Shown piece by piece: positions 1-7,637 of a DNA stretch of 32,085 nucleotides. Source of the DNA: Sphingomonadales bacterium (lineage in GTDB: Bacteria; Pseudomonadota; Alphaproteobacteria; Sphingomonadales; Sphingomonadaceae); contig JAACTG010000123.1 in assembly GCA_009993585.1 (NCBI GenBank), forward strand, positions 1-32,085, read 5' to 3'. Position 1 is the stretch's first letter. Every line of letters starts with the position of its first letter. The notes under the pieces were generated by a model, which was given only the letters and a program-made list of their open reading frames with translations, had not been told where the DNA came from and did no database searches. The translations under genes and the position numbers were made by a program.

Positions 1-543
1 GTATCGGGTTTTTGCAATGCAATCGGCGAGGCCGCCGCGCTGGCACGGTTTTGTTCGCTCTATCCCGAGCGCATGGTGCTCGTCCTGGCGTGCGACGACC
101 GGCCCGAGATCCGCTTGGCGGCATTTTCCCACGGCGCCGACGACGTCATGGCAGCAGGCGGCGATCCGCGCGAAATCGACGCGCGCGTGGCGGCGCTGAC
201 GCGGCGCGCGAGCGAGGCGGCGCGGCCGATCGCGCACGGACCGCTGTCGATCGACCCGCTCGCTCGCCTGGTCGAGCGCGAGGGCCGACAAATCCCGATG
301 CCGGGACGCGAATTCGATCTGCTGCTTTACCTCGCCCGCCGTCCGGATTGCTATGTATCGACGGCAACGCTGCGCCGGCGCGTGTGGGGAATCGAGCACG
401 ATCCCGGCACCAACAGCGTCGCCGTCCATGTTTCGCGGTTGCGCTCGCGGATCGATCACGGCTTCGCCTGGTCGATGCTGCGCTCGGCCAGGGAGATGGG
501 CTATGCTCTGGCCAGCGCGCCGGGATTCGATCCCGGCTCTTGA
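1..543 (+). CDS. OmpR-family winged-helix response regulator, 5' end outside window
   Basis: The frame is open from base 1, so the gene starts upstream; 180 codons are visible. The first third resembles the end of a receiver domain (strand 4 to helix 5). The second half, from about base 235, is an OmpR/PhoB-type winged helix: a GPLSID strand, the recognition-helix region around the TNSVAVHVSRLRSRID stretch, and a GYAL wing strand near the C-terminus. Such proteins bind DNA as dimers and control nearby genes after phosphorylation. Oddly, the place where receivers carry the conserved Lys of the KPF motif reads AAGGD after GADDVM, so the switch lysine seems to be missing and the receiver may be degenerate. 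The acyl-CoA synthetase gene starts 53 bases downstream on the same strand. The target genes and the partner kinase cannot be told from this window. Confidence 0.85.
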   Translation, partial: VSGFCNAIGEAAALARFCSLYPERMVLVLACDDRPEIRLAAFSHGADDVMAAGGDPREIDARVAALTRRASEAARPIAHGPLSIDPLARLVEREGRQIPMPGREFDLLLYLARRPDCYVSTATLRRRVWGIEHDPGTNSVAVHVSRLRSRIDHGFAWSMLRSAREMGYALASAPGFDPGS

Positions 544-596
544 AGCGGGGCAATGGGCGCTTGACCGCAATCGCGACGACCCGCAGGTTGCAGATC

Positions 597-2120
597 ATGC
601 ACCCTAGTCAGCACGCCGCCAGCCATCCCCATCGCCCGGCGATCATTGCCGCCGCCGATGGGCGCGTGGTCAGCTATGACGAGCTCGACCGGCAGTCGAA
701 CCGGGTCGCGCAGTTGTTGCGCGCACGCGGTCTGGCGGCGGGCGATGTCGTCGCCATCCAGATGGAAAACCGTCCGCTTTACTATGCGCTGACGTGGGGG
801 GCGCAGCGTGCGGGCCTGTATTTCGTGTGCATGTCGACGCGGCTGACGACCGCCGAATCGCGCTACATGATCGCCGATTCGGGCGCCGGGCTGTTGCTGA
901 CATCGGCGGCGATGAACGATGTCGCGCGGGACCTGGCGGATCTCGTACCGATATTGACCGTCGACGCCGGCGATGCGGGCTTCGACGATCTCGGTGCGGC
1001 GCTCGCCGCGATGCCCGACACGCCGATCGCCGATCAGCGCGCGGGGACCGACATGCTCTATTCGTCGGGGACGACGGGCCGACCCAAGGGAATCCGCGTC
1101 GCTCTGCCCGACGATCCCGACATCGCCGCGACGACCGTGCTCGAAATGCTCGCGCGCGGACTTTACGGATTCGGCGAGGACATGATCTACCTCTCGCCGT
1201 CGCCGCTCTATCACGCCGCGCCGCTGCGCTGGTCGATGACGGTGCATCGTGTCGGCGGGACGGTCGTGCTGATGGAGCATTATGATGCCGAAGCCGCGCT
1301 GGCGGCGATCGAGCGATACCGCGTGACGCACGCCCAGTTCGTCCCCACCCACTTCGTGCGCATGCTCAAACTGCCCGAGGCGGCCCGCGCGCGCTACGAT
1401 GTGACGAGCATGACCTGCGCGATCCATGCTGCCGCCCCGTGCCCCATCGCGGTCAAGCGCGCGATGATCGATTGGTGGGGGCCGGTGATCTATGAATATT
1501 ACGCCGGATCGGAGGGCAACGGCATGACCGCGATCAGCGCGCCCGAATGGCTCGAACGCCCCGGCTCGGTCGGGCGCGCGATGCACGGGATCGTCCATAT
1601 CTGCGACGACGACGGGCACGAGCTGCCGGTCGGCGAAACCGCCCTCGTCTATTTCGAGAGTCCCACGCCGTTCGCCTATCACAACGATCCCGAAAAGACC
1701 GCGCAGAGCCAGAACGCCCAGGGCTGGTCGACGCTCGGCGATGTCGGTCGGCTCGATGCCGACGGCTATCTGACGCTGACCGACCGCAAGAGCTATATGA
1801 TCATCTCGGGCGGGGTGAACATCTATCCGCGCGAGATCGAGGACCGCATCGTCATCCATCCCAAGGTCGCCGACGTCGCGGTGATCGGCATTGCCGACGA
1901 CGACATGGGCGAAAAGGTGATCGCGGTGGTCGAGCCGGCGCACGGCGTGGCGGGTGACGCCGCGCTGGCAAGCGAACTCGACGCCTGGTGCCGCGCTGAA
2001 CTGGCGGGGTTCAAGGTTCCGCGTCGGTTCGACTTCCGCGCCGAATTGCCCCGCCATCCGACCGGCAAGCTCTACAAGCGCGTGCTCGTCGACGAATATC
2101 GCGCCAGGAAAACCGCATGA
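597..2120 (+). CDS. acyl-CoA synthetase (AMP-forming, ANL superfamily)
   Basis: A 507-residue adenylate-forming enzyme that should activate a carboxylic acid with ATP and load it onto CoA. The P-loop-like motif YSSGTTGRPKG is at residues 155-165. A YEYYAGSEG segment is the A5-type motif, TDRKSYMIISGGVNIYP is the hinge and A8 region, and the catalytic lysine of HPTGKLYKR is K491. I chose the ATG at 597 because MHPSQHA matches the usual start of this subfamily; the frame is open further upstream. The last four bases (ATGA) overlap the start of the enoyl-CoA hydratase gene, so the two are translationally coupled. Together they suggest degradation of a fatty, aromatic or terpenoid acid. The substrate cannot be read from the sequence. 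Confidence 0.93.
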   Translation: MHPSQHAASHPHRPAIIAAADGRVVSYDELDRQSNRVAQLLRARGLAAGDVVAIQMENRPLYYALTWGAQRAGLYFVCMSTRLTTAESRYMIADSGAGLLLTSAAMNDVARDLADLVPILTVDAGDAGFDDLGAALAAMPDTPIADQRAGTDMLYSSGTTGRPKGIRVALPDDPDIAATTVLEMLARGLYGFGEDMIYLSPSPLYHAAPLRWSMTVHRVGGTVVLMEHYDAEAALAAIERYRVTHAQFVPTHFVRMLKLPEAARARYDVTSMTCAIHAAAPCPIAVKRAMIDWWGPVIYEYYAGSEGNGMTAISAPEWLERPGSVGRAMHGIVHICDDDGHELPVGETALVYFESPTPFAYHNDPEKTAQSQNAQGWSTLGDVGRLDADGYLTLTDRKSYMIISGGVNIYPREIEDRIVIHPKVADVAVIGIADDDMGEKVIAVVEPAHGVAGDAALASELDAWCRAELAGFKVPRRFDFRAELPRHPTGKLYKRVLVDEYRARKTA

Positions 2121-2910
2121 CCGAAATCTTCCACGATCGCGTCGCGCTCACGCTCGCCGACGGGATCGCCGACGTCCGCCTGACGCGCGGCGACAAGCTG
2201 AACGCGCTCGATCCGGCAATGTTCGACGGCATCGTCGCCGCGCTCGCTTACGTCCGCGACACCGCCGCGATCCGCTGCGTCGTCCTCTCGGGCGAGGGCA
2301 AGGGGTTCTGCGCCGGGCTCGACCTTGCAAGCATGGGATCGATGGGCGCGCCCGCCGACATCATGGAGCGCAGTTATGGCAGGGCCAATATCTTCCAGCA
2401 TGTCGCCTGGGGCTGGCGCGACCTGCCGGTACCCGTCGTCGCGGCGGTCCACGGCGTCGCGTTCGGCGGGGCCTACAGATCATGAGCGGGGCCGATATCG
2501 TCGTCGCCGCCCCCGGCACGCGCATGGCGGTGATGGAGATCAAATGGGGCATCGTTCCCGACATGGCGGGCTTTGCCTTATGGAAGGGCCGCGTGCGCGA
2601 CGACCACCTGCGCGAGCTTGCCTATACCGCGCGCGAATTCGATGCCGAGGCGGGCCGCGAAACGGGGTTCGTCAGCCATGTCGATGCCGATCCGCAGGCC
2701 CGCGCAATGGCCATCGCGCGCGAGATCGCCGGCCGCAACCCGCATGCCGTACGCGGCGTCAAACGGCTCGCCAACGCCGCGCTCGACAAGGCCAGCGACA
2801 AGATTCTGCTCAATGAAAGCCATGAACAGCAGGCTTTGCTCGGCTCCAAGAACCAGATGGAGGCGATCGCGGCGAACATGCAAATGCGTCCGCCGCTGTT
2901 CGAAGACTGA
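2117..2910 (+). pseudogene. enoyl-CoA hydratase/isomerase (crotonase) gene with a one-base frameshift
   Basis: The first 122 codons encode a crotonase N-terminus (LTRGDKLNALDPAMFDG, then GKGFCAGLDL, the first oxyanion-hole region). The frame then stops at 2483-2485. The rest continues in the next frame from about 2472 (LQIMSGADIVVAAP onward) and ends at 2910 with a normal C-terminal half. The break falls in the second oxyanion-hole motif, where the family reads GVAFGGG(L/F)QI. One extra G in the run of four at 2468-2471 would restore a single 264-residue protein, the usual family size. It is therefore either a recent slippage mutation or a base-calling error in a homopolymer. The gene overlaps the acyl-CoA synthetase by ATGA and would have hydrated its enoyl-CoA product. 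The downstream part shows no other decay. Confidence 0.88.
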
Positions 2911-2917
2911 TCGACCG

Positions 2918-3610
2918 TCAGGCGAGCATCGCAAGGAGCGCGACCGCACGGTCCCATTCGGCGCGCTTGAGCGCCAGCGTCCTGTGCGCCTCGTCGTCGA
3001 CGCCCCAATGGCGCTCCTGCCAGGCTTCGTCGATCGTCACCGCCTGCCACGCCTGATCGCTCGATAGCTCGCCCGCCGCCAGCGCGAGCGCGGTCACCAG
3101 CGATCCGCCGATGGTGACCAGCGGGTGCAGCGCGGCGAGGCTGAAGTCGCCATGCTCTTCGAGCGCGACCCTGAGCGCCGCGAGCGTCGCGGGCGGCTGG
3201 ACGACCGGGACGATGCCGCGCGTGATGACGAAGCTTTCTCCATGTTCGCGCTCGAACCAGTCGAGGATCGGGTTCCATGCCGCCGCCTGCTCGCCGGCCA
3301 GCGCATCGGGCGCGTCGGCGCGGTAATAGAGCAGGTCGGTTGCGCCATAGGCGGCGAGCGTATCGATGAACCCGGCGCGATCGTCGCCAAGCCGGTCGAT
3401 CGCGCTATTGGCAAGCCCAGTCAGGCCCATCGCGCGCAGATCGATCTCCTCGCCCTGATCGTTCCATTCCTTCGCGATTCCGATCGCAATCGCGCGAGTC
3501 GGTACCTCCAGCGGGCGGCGCGACGGCGTATTAACCGGCTTGCCGTCGAGGAGGACGCCAAAGCCGTGCGCGGTCGGCGCGACCGTGGCGGCGCGATAGA
3601 AGCGCTTCAT
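2918..3610 (-). CDS. ATP12-family F1-ATPase assembly chaperone
   Basis: A 230-residue protein with the features of the ATP12 family: MKRFY start, the GFGVLLDGKPVNTP segment, and the C-terminal region from about residue 190 with DEAWQERHWGVDDEA. In mitochondria Atp12 holds the F1 alpha subunit before hexamer assembly, and the alphaproteobacterial homologues are presumed to do the same in the cytoplasm. It is the last gene of the minus-strand crcB-rluA-like-small membrane protein operon. Its ATG overlaps the stop of the upstream gene by four bases, which implies translational coupling. It faces the frameshifted hydratase gene with only seven bases between them. The family call is firm; the function in this organism is inferred from homologues. 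Confidence 0.92.
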   Translation of the reverse strand: MKRFYRAATVAPTAHGFGVLLDGKPVNTPSRRPLEVPTRAIAIGIAKEWNDQGEEIDLRAMGLTGLANSAIDRLGDDRAGFIDTLAAYGATDLLYYRADAPDALAGEQAAAWNPILDWFEREHGESFVITRGIVPVVQPPATLAALRVALEEHGDFSLAALHPLVTIGGSLVTALALAAGELSSDQAWQAVTIDEAWQERHWGVDDEAHRTLALKRAEWDRAVALLAMLA

Positions 3611-3852
3611 GACGTGCTGCGCGTTTTCCAGCGGCGCGCGATCAGGGCGGGAAAGATGGTGACGTCGAACACGCCCAAGGCGACCAGCAGCGCGCCGACA
3701 TATCGATCGGTCGGCGGACCGGCCAAGACCAGTTTCTCGCCGAGCAGCATCAGTCCGAACACGGCAATCGCGGCGCCCGAGAGGCGGATCGTGGCGAGCA
3801 GCGCGAACCGCCGCCTGGCCACGGTTTCAGGGTCTTTCTGCGGTGCCGTCAT
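3607..3852 (-). CDS. small two-helix membrane protein, unknown function
   Basis: An 81-residue protein. A charged N-terminus of about 15 residues (PQKDPETVARRR) is followed by two hydrophobic stretches, roughly residues 17-43 and 51-71, with a short PPTDR turn between them and a basic end (ARRWKTRSTS). This predicts a small inner-membrane protein with both ends on the same side. It lies nine bases after the pseudouridine synthase gene and overlaps the ATP12 gene by four bases, so it is clearly part of that operon. I do not recognise the family. Its place just before an F1 assembly factor makes a membrane or energy role thinkable, but nothing in the sequence proves this. Confidence 0.8.
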   Translation of the reverse strand: MTAPQKDPETVARRRFALLATIRLSGAAIAVFGLMLLGEKLVLAGPPTDRYVGALLVALGVFDVTIFPALIARRWKTRSTS

Positions 3853-3861
3853 CGCGCTTCC

Positions 3862-5058
3862 CTAATGTTTCTTCGGTGATGGCCGGGGCGTCGAGCGCGT
3901 CGATTTGCCCGGGGACTTGCGGTCGGCCTTGCTCTTGGGGGGCTTGCCCTGCGGCGGTTCGCTCCGCGCGCGCCGTTCGCCGCGCTTGGATTTGCGCACC
4001 TGCTTGGCGTGCGCCCGCGCGCGCGTCTTGGTCTCGGCGCGCGTTTCCGGCAGCGGACTGTCGTCGAAGGGCAGATCGCCGGCGGCACGATCGAAGCCGA
4101 GCGACGCCAGGGTTGCGGCGAAATGCTCGGGCGGTTCGGCGGTGACGTCGATGCGGTCCTTGCCCGGCGCGTCGATGCGGATGCTGCGCGCGTGAAGGTG
4201 GAGCTTGCGGCTGATGCTGCCGGTCAGGAACGCGTCGCGCCCGCCATATTTGCCGTCGCCGACGATGGGGTGGCCGATCGCCGCCATGTGCACGCGCAAC
4301 TGGTGCGTGCGGCCGGTAAACGGCTGTAGCTCGACCCAGCACGCCGCCGATCCGGCGCGCTCGATCAGGCGATAGCGCGTCTTGGCCGCCTGGCCGTTTT
4401 CGGTATCGACGTGCATCTTTTCGCCGCCCGATCCCGGCTGTTTCGACAGCGGCAGGTCGATCACGCCGTTATAGACGTCGGGAATGCCCATGATCAGCGC
4501 CCAATAAATCTTGCGCGCGTTGCGCGAGGCGAAGCTTTTGGAAAATACCGCCGCCGCCGACGGGCTGCGCGCAACCAGCAGCGCGCCCGAGGTATCCTTG
4601 TCGAGCCGGTGGACGAGCCGCGGACGATGGTCGCTGTCGAATTCGAGCGCATCGAGCAGGCCATCGACGCTCTCGGTAATACCGGTGCCGCCCTGTGTCG
4701 CGAGGCCCGGCGGCTTGTTGAGGACCAGCGCATGGCGGTCGCGATAGATGACGAGGCGCTGGGCGAAGTCCTCCTGGTCGGGGGTCAGCGCGGCGCGTTC
4801 GCGCTTGGGGCGCGCGGCCTTGGGCGCTTCGGCGGGCGGTACGCGGACCTGCTGGCCGGCGACGACGCGCGTCGCCGGCGTCGCGCGCGCGCCGTCAAGC
4901 CGCAGCTGTCCGGTCCGCGCCCAGCGCGATACGATATTGAAGCTGGCGTCGGGCAAATGGCGCTTGAACCAGCGGTCGAGGCGGATGCCTTCGTCCTCGG
5001 CCTCGATCGTGAACTGGCGAACGTCGTCGCTGTGCGCAGGCGGCGGGGCAAGGGCCAT
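3862..5058 (-). CDS. RluA-family RNA pseudouridine synthase
   Basis: A 398-residue enzyme that isomerises uridine to pseudouridine in rRNA or tRNA. Residues about 16-75 form an S4 RNA-binding domain (DEGIRLDRWFKRHLP). The catalytic domain follows, with LVLNKPPGLATQGG near 112-124 and the active-site motif HRLDKDTSG at 150-158, where D153 is the catalytic aspartate. GRTHQLRVHMAAIGHPIVGD is the conserved third motif. S4 plus this architecture resembles RluC/RluD, but the target site cannot be assigned. The last 75 or so residues are a very basic, low-complexity Arg/Lys/Pro tail not found in the short E. coli enzymes; such tails are probably RNA-binding. The start ATG shares one base with the stop of crcB. 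Confidence 0.94.
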   Translation of the reverse strand: MALAPPPAHSDDVRQFTIEAEDEGIRLDRWFKRHLPDASFNIVSRWARTGQLRLDGARATPATRVVAGQQVRVPPAEAPKAARPKRERAALTPDQEDFAQRLVIYRDRHALVLNKPPGLATQGGTGITESVDGLLDALEFDSDHRPRLVHRLDKDTSGALLVARSPSAAAVFSKSFASRNARKIYWALIMGIPDVYNGVIDLPLSKQPGSGGEKMHVDTENGQAAKTRYRLIERAGSAACWVELQPFTGRTHQLRVHMAAIGHPIVGDGKYGGRDAFLTGSISRKLHLHARSIRIDAPGKDRIDVTAEPPEHFAATLASLGFDRAAGDLPFDDSPLPETRAETKTRARAHAKQVRKSKRGERRARSEPPQGKPPKSKADRKSPGKSTRSTPRPSPKKH

Positions 5059-5438
5059 CAGGCGAACCCGCGCACGAGCGAAAGCCCGGCGAACAAGGCG
5101 GCAATGCTCAGCACGACCGATCCGATCGCATAGCCGGCGGCAAGCCCGATCTGGCCGCGCTCGATCATATTGGCGGCCTCGAGGCTGAAGGCCGAAAAGG
5201 TGGTGAAGCCGCCGAGCAGGCCGGTGCCCAGGAACAGGCGCAGGTCGTGCCCCGTGCCGCTGCCGAACCGCGCGAGGAAGCCCGCGAGCAGCCCCATCGC
5301 CAATCCGCCGGCGACGTTGACCGCCAAGGTTCCCCAGGGCAGCGCGCCGCCGGTTATGGCGATCGCGCCGCGCCCGACGAGGTGGCGAAGCGCGGCGCCG
5401 ATGCCGCCGCCGGCCATGATGATCAAAACTGTCTTCAT
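5058..5438 (-). CDS. crcB: CrcB/Fluc fluoride ion channel
   Basis: A 126-residue protein with four hydrophobic segments, the size of Fluc subunits, which form dual-topology dimers that export fluoride. Family signatures are present: GGGIGAALRHLVGRG near the N-terminus, GTLAVNVAGG at residues 36-45, and GLLGGFTTFSAFSLE at 73-87, which includes the TTFS stretch and the phenylalanines lining the fluoride path. The ATG at 5436-5438 gives the expected MKTVLI start. It heads the crcB - pseudouridine synthase - small membrane protein - ATP12 operon, with a one-base overlap (TGATG) to the next gene. I searched the 61 bases upstream for a fluoride riboswitch and saw none. Confidence 0.95.
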   Translation of the reverse strand: MKTVLIIMAGGGIGAALRHLVGRGAIAITGGALPWGTLAVNVAGGLAMGLLAGFLARFGSGTGHDLRLFLGTGLLGGFTTFSAFSLEAANMIERGQIGLAAGYAIGSVVLSIAALFAGLSLVRGFA

Positions 5439-5499
5439 CGGCGTGCTCGTAGCGGCAAATGCCGAGCGATGAAATGGCGCGTTCGAATATCGCCGCGCG

Positions 5500-5856
5500 T
5501 CAGGCCGAAAGTTTGGCCAGCAACGCGTCGAGCACGGCGGGATGGAGCGGACGATCGAAGGCGCAGCCGCATTCGTTGCCCGCAACCCATTTGACCGTCG
5601 CCCGTTGCGATTCCAGACCTGGCAGTCCGATCCAGATATGGTCGTCGACCCGCGGCGTCTTGTAACTGGAGATGCGGCATCCGGTGGGCGACACGTCGCG
5701 CAAGGCGACGACGTCGTGCTTGCGGCCGGGCTCGCGGGTCGAAACGCTGGCATTCACCTCGCGGCGATCCTGACCGCGTTTTTCCCGGCCGGATCCGGTG
5801 TCGCGAAATCCGCCACCCGGCCTTCCGGCGTCTGGAAAATCCCCTTCGGTCGTCAT
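5500..5856 (-). CDS. PilZ domain c-di-GMP receptor protein
   Basis: A 118-residue single-domain PilZ protein. The c-di-GMP-binding residues are present: an RxxxR motif at R27-R31 (RGQDR) and the DxSxxG motif at D54-S56-G59 (DVSPTG), 22 residues later, followed by strands with HIWIGLPG and ATVKWVAGNECGCAF. The first 25 residues are Gly/Arg-rich and probably disordered. I chose the ATG at 5856, giving MTTEGDF. An in-frame ATG at 5910 would place the FNR/FixK-like box inside the coding region. No good ribosome site precedes either start, and a TATAAA hexamer ends only six bases before the ATG. It probably binds c-di-GMP and passes the signal to an unknown partner. The gene lies 61 bases before crcB. 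Confidence 0.88.
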   Translation of the reverse strand: MTTEGDFPDAGRPGGGFRDTGSGREKRGQDRREVNASVSTREPGRKHDVVALRDVSPTGCRISSYKTPRVDDHIWIGLPGLESQRATVKWVAGNECGCAFDRPLHPAVLDALLAKLSA

Positions 5857-5892
5857 GTCGACTTTATAAGAGGGACCATGGCATAGGTCCAC

Positions 5893-5906
5893 TTGACCTT
5901 TATCAA
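5893..5906 (-). promoter_or_regulatory. FNR/FixK-like box upstream of the PilZ gene
   Basis: On the minus strand the 14 bases read TTGATAAAGGTCAA. This differs from the Crp/Fnr-family consensus TTGAT-N4-ATCAA at one position. Its centre (5899.5) lies 33-34 bases before a -10-like TATAAA at 5863-5868, close to the spacing of class II FNR-activated promoters, where the box is centred at -41.5. Together these suggest oxygen- or redox-dependent transcription of the PilZ gene, possibly continuing into crcB. No regulator gene is visible in the window. Confidence 0.45.
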
Positions 5907-5954
5907 GCATCGGTGGCGAGACATGGTTCGCGCGCCCGAGCCCACGGGACGCGC

Positions 5955-7256
5955 TTAGTCGGGCAATCCGATCGCGCTCATCATCGCGGCGATATCGGTA
6001 AATTTCTCGCGCGGCGCGCCTTCGCGCGCATTGCCGATTTCGGCCGCCTCGATCCGTTGCCAGTCGCGAAAGGTCACGACATTGGCCCGCCGCGACGCCA
6101 ACAATGTATCGAGACCGCTGCGGCCGACGCGATTTGCGCCCATCGCTTCGCCGACGATCTGATCGGCCACTTCGTAACCGTCGGGGCGATTGGTGCCGAT
6201 CGTCCCGGTCGGGCCGCGCCGTGCCCAGCCCACGCAATAAAGGTGCGGCAAAATGCGTCCGCTATCGTTGGCGAAGCGGCCGCGGCCATGTTCATAGGGG
6301 ACGCCCTCGATTGGCGGCGTCTGATAGCCAATACAGGTGACGATGAGGCTGGCATCGATCGTGTAGGTTTCGCCGGTACCGACCGATCGCAATTGCTCGT
6401 CGAGCCGGGTTTTCTCGACCACGACGCGTTCGGCCCGGCCATCGCCCTCGATTGCCACGGGCATGGCAAAGAAATCGAAATCGATCGTCTTGGGCTTGGC
6501 GACGGGGTCGTTGGCGAAACTGCGCAAATGCGTCACCGACTTTCGCATCCCTGGCTCGAGCAGCGCGTCGTCGCCTTCGGGCGGAAAATCGGCGGGATCG
6601 AGCCGCGGCGCGGCATTGGCGAGATGGCCGAGCTCGCCGAGTTCTTTCGGCGTCATCGCGATCTGGTGCGGGCCGCGCCGGCCGAGGATGGTGATATGGC
6701 GGACTGCGCTGGTCTCGAGCGCGGCCAGGGCATGGCCGACAATGTCCGAACCGGCGAACTCCTCGGTCGTCTTCGACAATATGCGCGCGACGTCGAGCGC
6801 GACGTTGCCGTTGCCGATGATCGCCGCGTTGGGCCCGTCGAGCGGCGGATCGAGATCGGCGAAATCGGGATGGCCGTTGTACCAGCCGACGAATGCGGCG
6901 CTGCCGATCACGCCGGGCAGATCGCCGCCGGGAATTTCGAGCGGCCGGTCGTTGGGCGCGCCGGTCGCCAGAACGACCGCATCGTACAGGTCCTGCAATT
7001 CGGCGATGCTGACATGCTCGCCGACGGTGACATTACCGACGAAGCGCACATTTTCGGTCAGCGCAACGCCTTCGTAACGGCGCGACACCGCCTTGATCGA
7101 CTGATGATCGGGGGCGACGCCGAACCGGATCAGGCCATAGGGGACGGGCAGGCGGTCGATGATGTCGATGCGAACGTCTTCGCCGAGCTTTTTTTGCAGC
7201 GCCTCGGCGGTGTAATATCCCGCCGGACCCGATCCGACGATGGCGACATGGCGCAT
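5955..7256 (-). CDS. FAD-dependent ferredoxin-NADP+ reductase, adrenodoxin reductase (FprA) type
   Basis: A 433-residue flavoenzyme that moves electrons between NADPH and a ferredoxin. The N-terminal Rossmann fold binds FAD (VAIVGSGPAGYYTAEAL, residues 4-20), followed by the family's PVPYGLIRFGVAPDH segment. A second dinucleotide fold binds NADP (AAIIGNGNVALDVARIL). The C-terminal FAD-contact motif GWARRGPTGTIGTNRPDG is typical of adrenodoxin reductase and FprA rather than plant-type FNR. The frame is open 30 codons further upstream, but the ATG at 7254-7256 has a strong Shine-Dalgarno (GGGAGG) with good spacing and gives the expected start. It is transcribed alone from its own promoter. The ferredoxin partner is not in the window. 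Confidence 0.94.
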   Translation of the reverse strand: MRHVAIVGSGPAGYYTAEALQKKLGEDVRIDIIDRLPVPYGLIRFGVAPDHQSIKAVSRRYEGVALTENVRFVGNVTVGEHVSIAELQDLYDAVVLATGAPNDRPLEIPGGDLPGVIGSAAFVGWYNGHPDFADLDPPLDGPNAAIIGNGNVALDVARILSKTTEEFAGSDIVGHALAALETSAVRHITILGRRGPHQIAMTPKELGELGHLANAAPRLDPADFPPEGDDALLEPGMRKSVTHLRSFANDPVAKPKTIDFDFFAMPVAIEGDGRAERVVVEKTRLDEQLRSVGTGETYTIDASLIVTCIGYQTPPIEGVPYEHGRGRFANDSGRILPHLYCVGWARRGPTGTIGTNRPDGYEVADQIVGEAMGANRVGRSGLDTLLASRRANVVTFRDWQRIEAAEIGNAREGAPREKFTDIAAMMSAIGLPD

Positions 7257-7318
7257 GGGCGTCCCTCCCGAATCGCGCTGGCTCGCATTCATGGCGGTGC
7301 GATGCCGCGCGTCGAGCG

Positions 7319-7346
7319 ATGCTAGCGGTCTTTGCCAACGGCGCAA
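7319..7346 (-). promoter_or_regulatory. promoter candidate for the ferredoxin-NADP reductase gene
   Basis: On the minus strand TTGCGC (7341-7346), a 16-base spacer and TAGCAT (7319-7324) resemble -35 and -10 elements. The predicted start near 7312 would give a leader of about 55 bases ending with the strong GGGAGG ribosome site. Identified by eye only. Confidence 0.4.
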
Positions 7347-7388
7347 GGCGCGACGCCGCCCGTGCCGGCAGTTCGCCGCCGCTGCGCC

Positions 7389-7417
7389 TTGACTTCGTCG
7401 GCTGGCGCTTCTAATCG
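7389..7417 (+). promoter_or_regulatory. promoter candidate for tRNA-Gln
   Basis: TTGACT at 7389-7394 is followed by TCTAAT at 7410-7415 (spacer 15) or TAATCG at 7412-7417 (spacer 17). The tRNA begins about 45 bases downstream. The -35 element is close to the bacterial housekeeping consensus. Confidence 0.45.
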
Positions 7418-7463
7418 GCCAGCCCGCAGCACCCGGGCAGATTTCGCCTGGCCTCGCGCCCGA

Positions 7464-7537
7464 TGCCCCGTCGTCTAATGGTAAGACTACGGACTCTGAC
7501 TCCGTCTATTGAGGTTCGAATCCTCACGGGGCATCCA
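7464..7537 (+). tRNA. tRNA-Gln(CTG)
   Basis: A complete 74-base tRNA. The acceptor arms TGCCCCG (7464-7470) and CGGGGCA (7527-7533) pair perfectly. The D arm is GTC/GAC. The anticodon stem ACGGA/TCCGT encloses the loop CTCTGAC, giving anticodon CTG, which reads CAG (Gln). The T arm TGAGG/CCTCA carries the TTCGAAT loop. The 3' CCA is encoded (7535-7537). The first base T is typical of bacterial tRNA-Gln. Confidence 0.97.
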
Positions 7538-7637
7538 GTTACCTCGCGCGGACCGCCTGCCACGCCGGCGCCGGCGCATCTTTCGCGGCGGCCGTGCGTT
7601 CGCTACGCAAGCACCAGATATTCGAGGGAGAGATTCG

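Noticed and set aside
501-2057. A 518-codon frame antisense to the acyl-CoA synthetase
   Set aside because: His/Arg/Asp-rich shadow of a clear gene on the plus strand.
5439-5499. Fluoride riboswitch before crcB
   Set aside because: The gap is only 61 bases and I see no conserved riboswitch core.
5913-7325. A 470-codon plus-strand frame opposite the ferredoxin-NADP reductase
   Set aside because: The minus-strand frame has intact FAD and NADP motifs; the plus frame has none.
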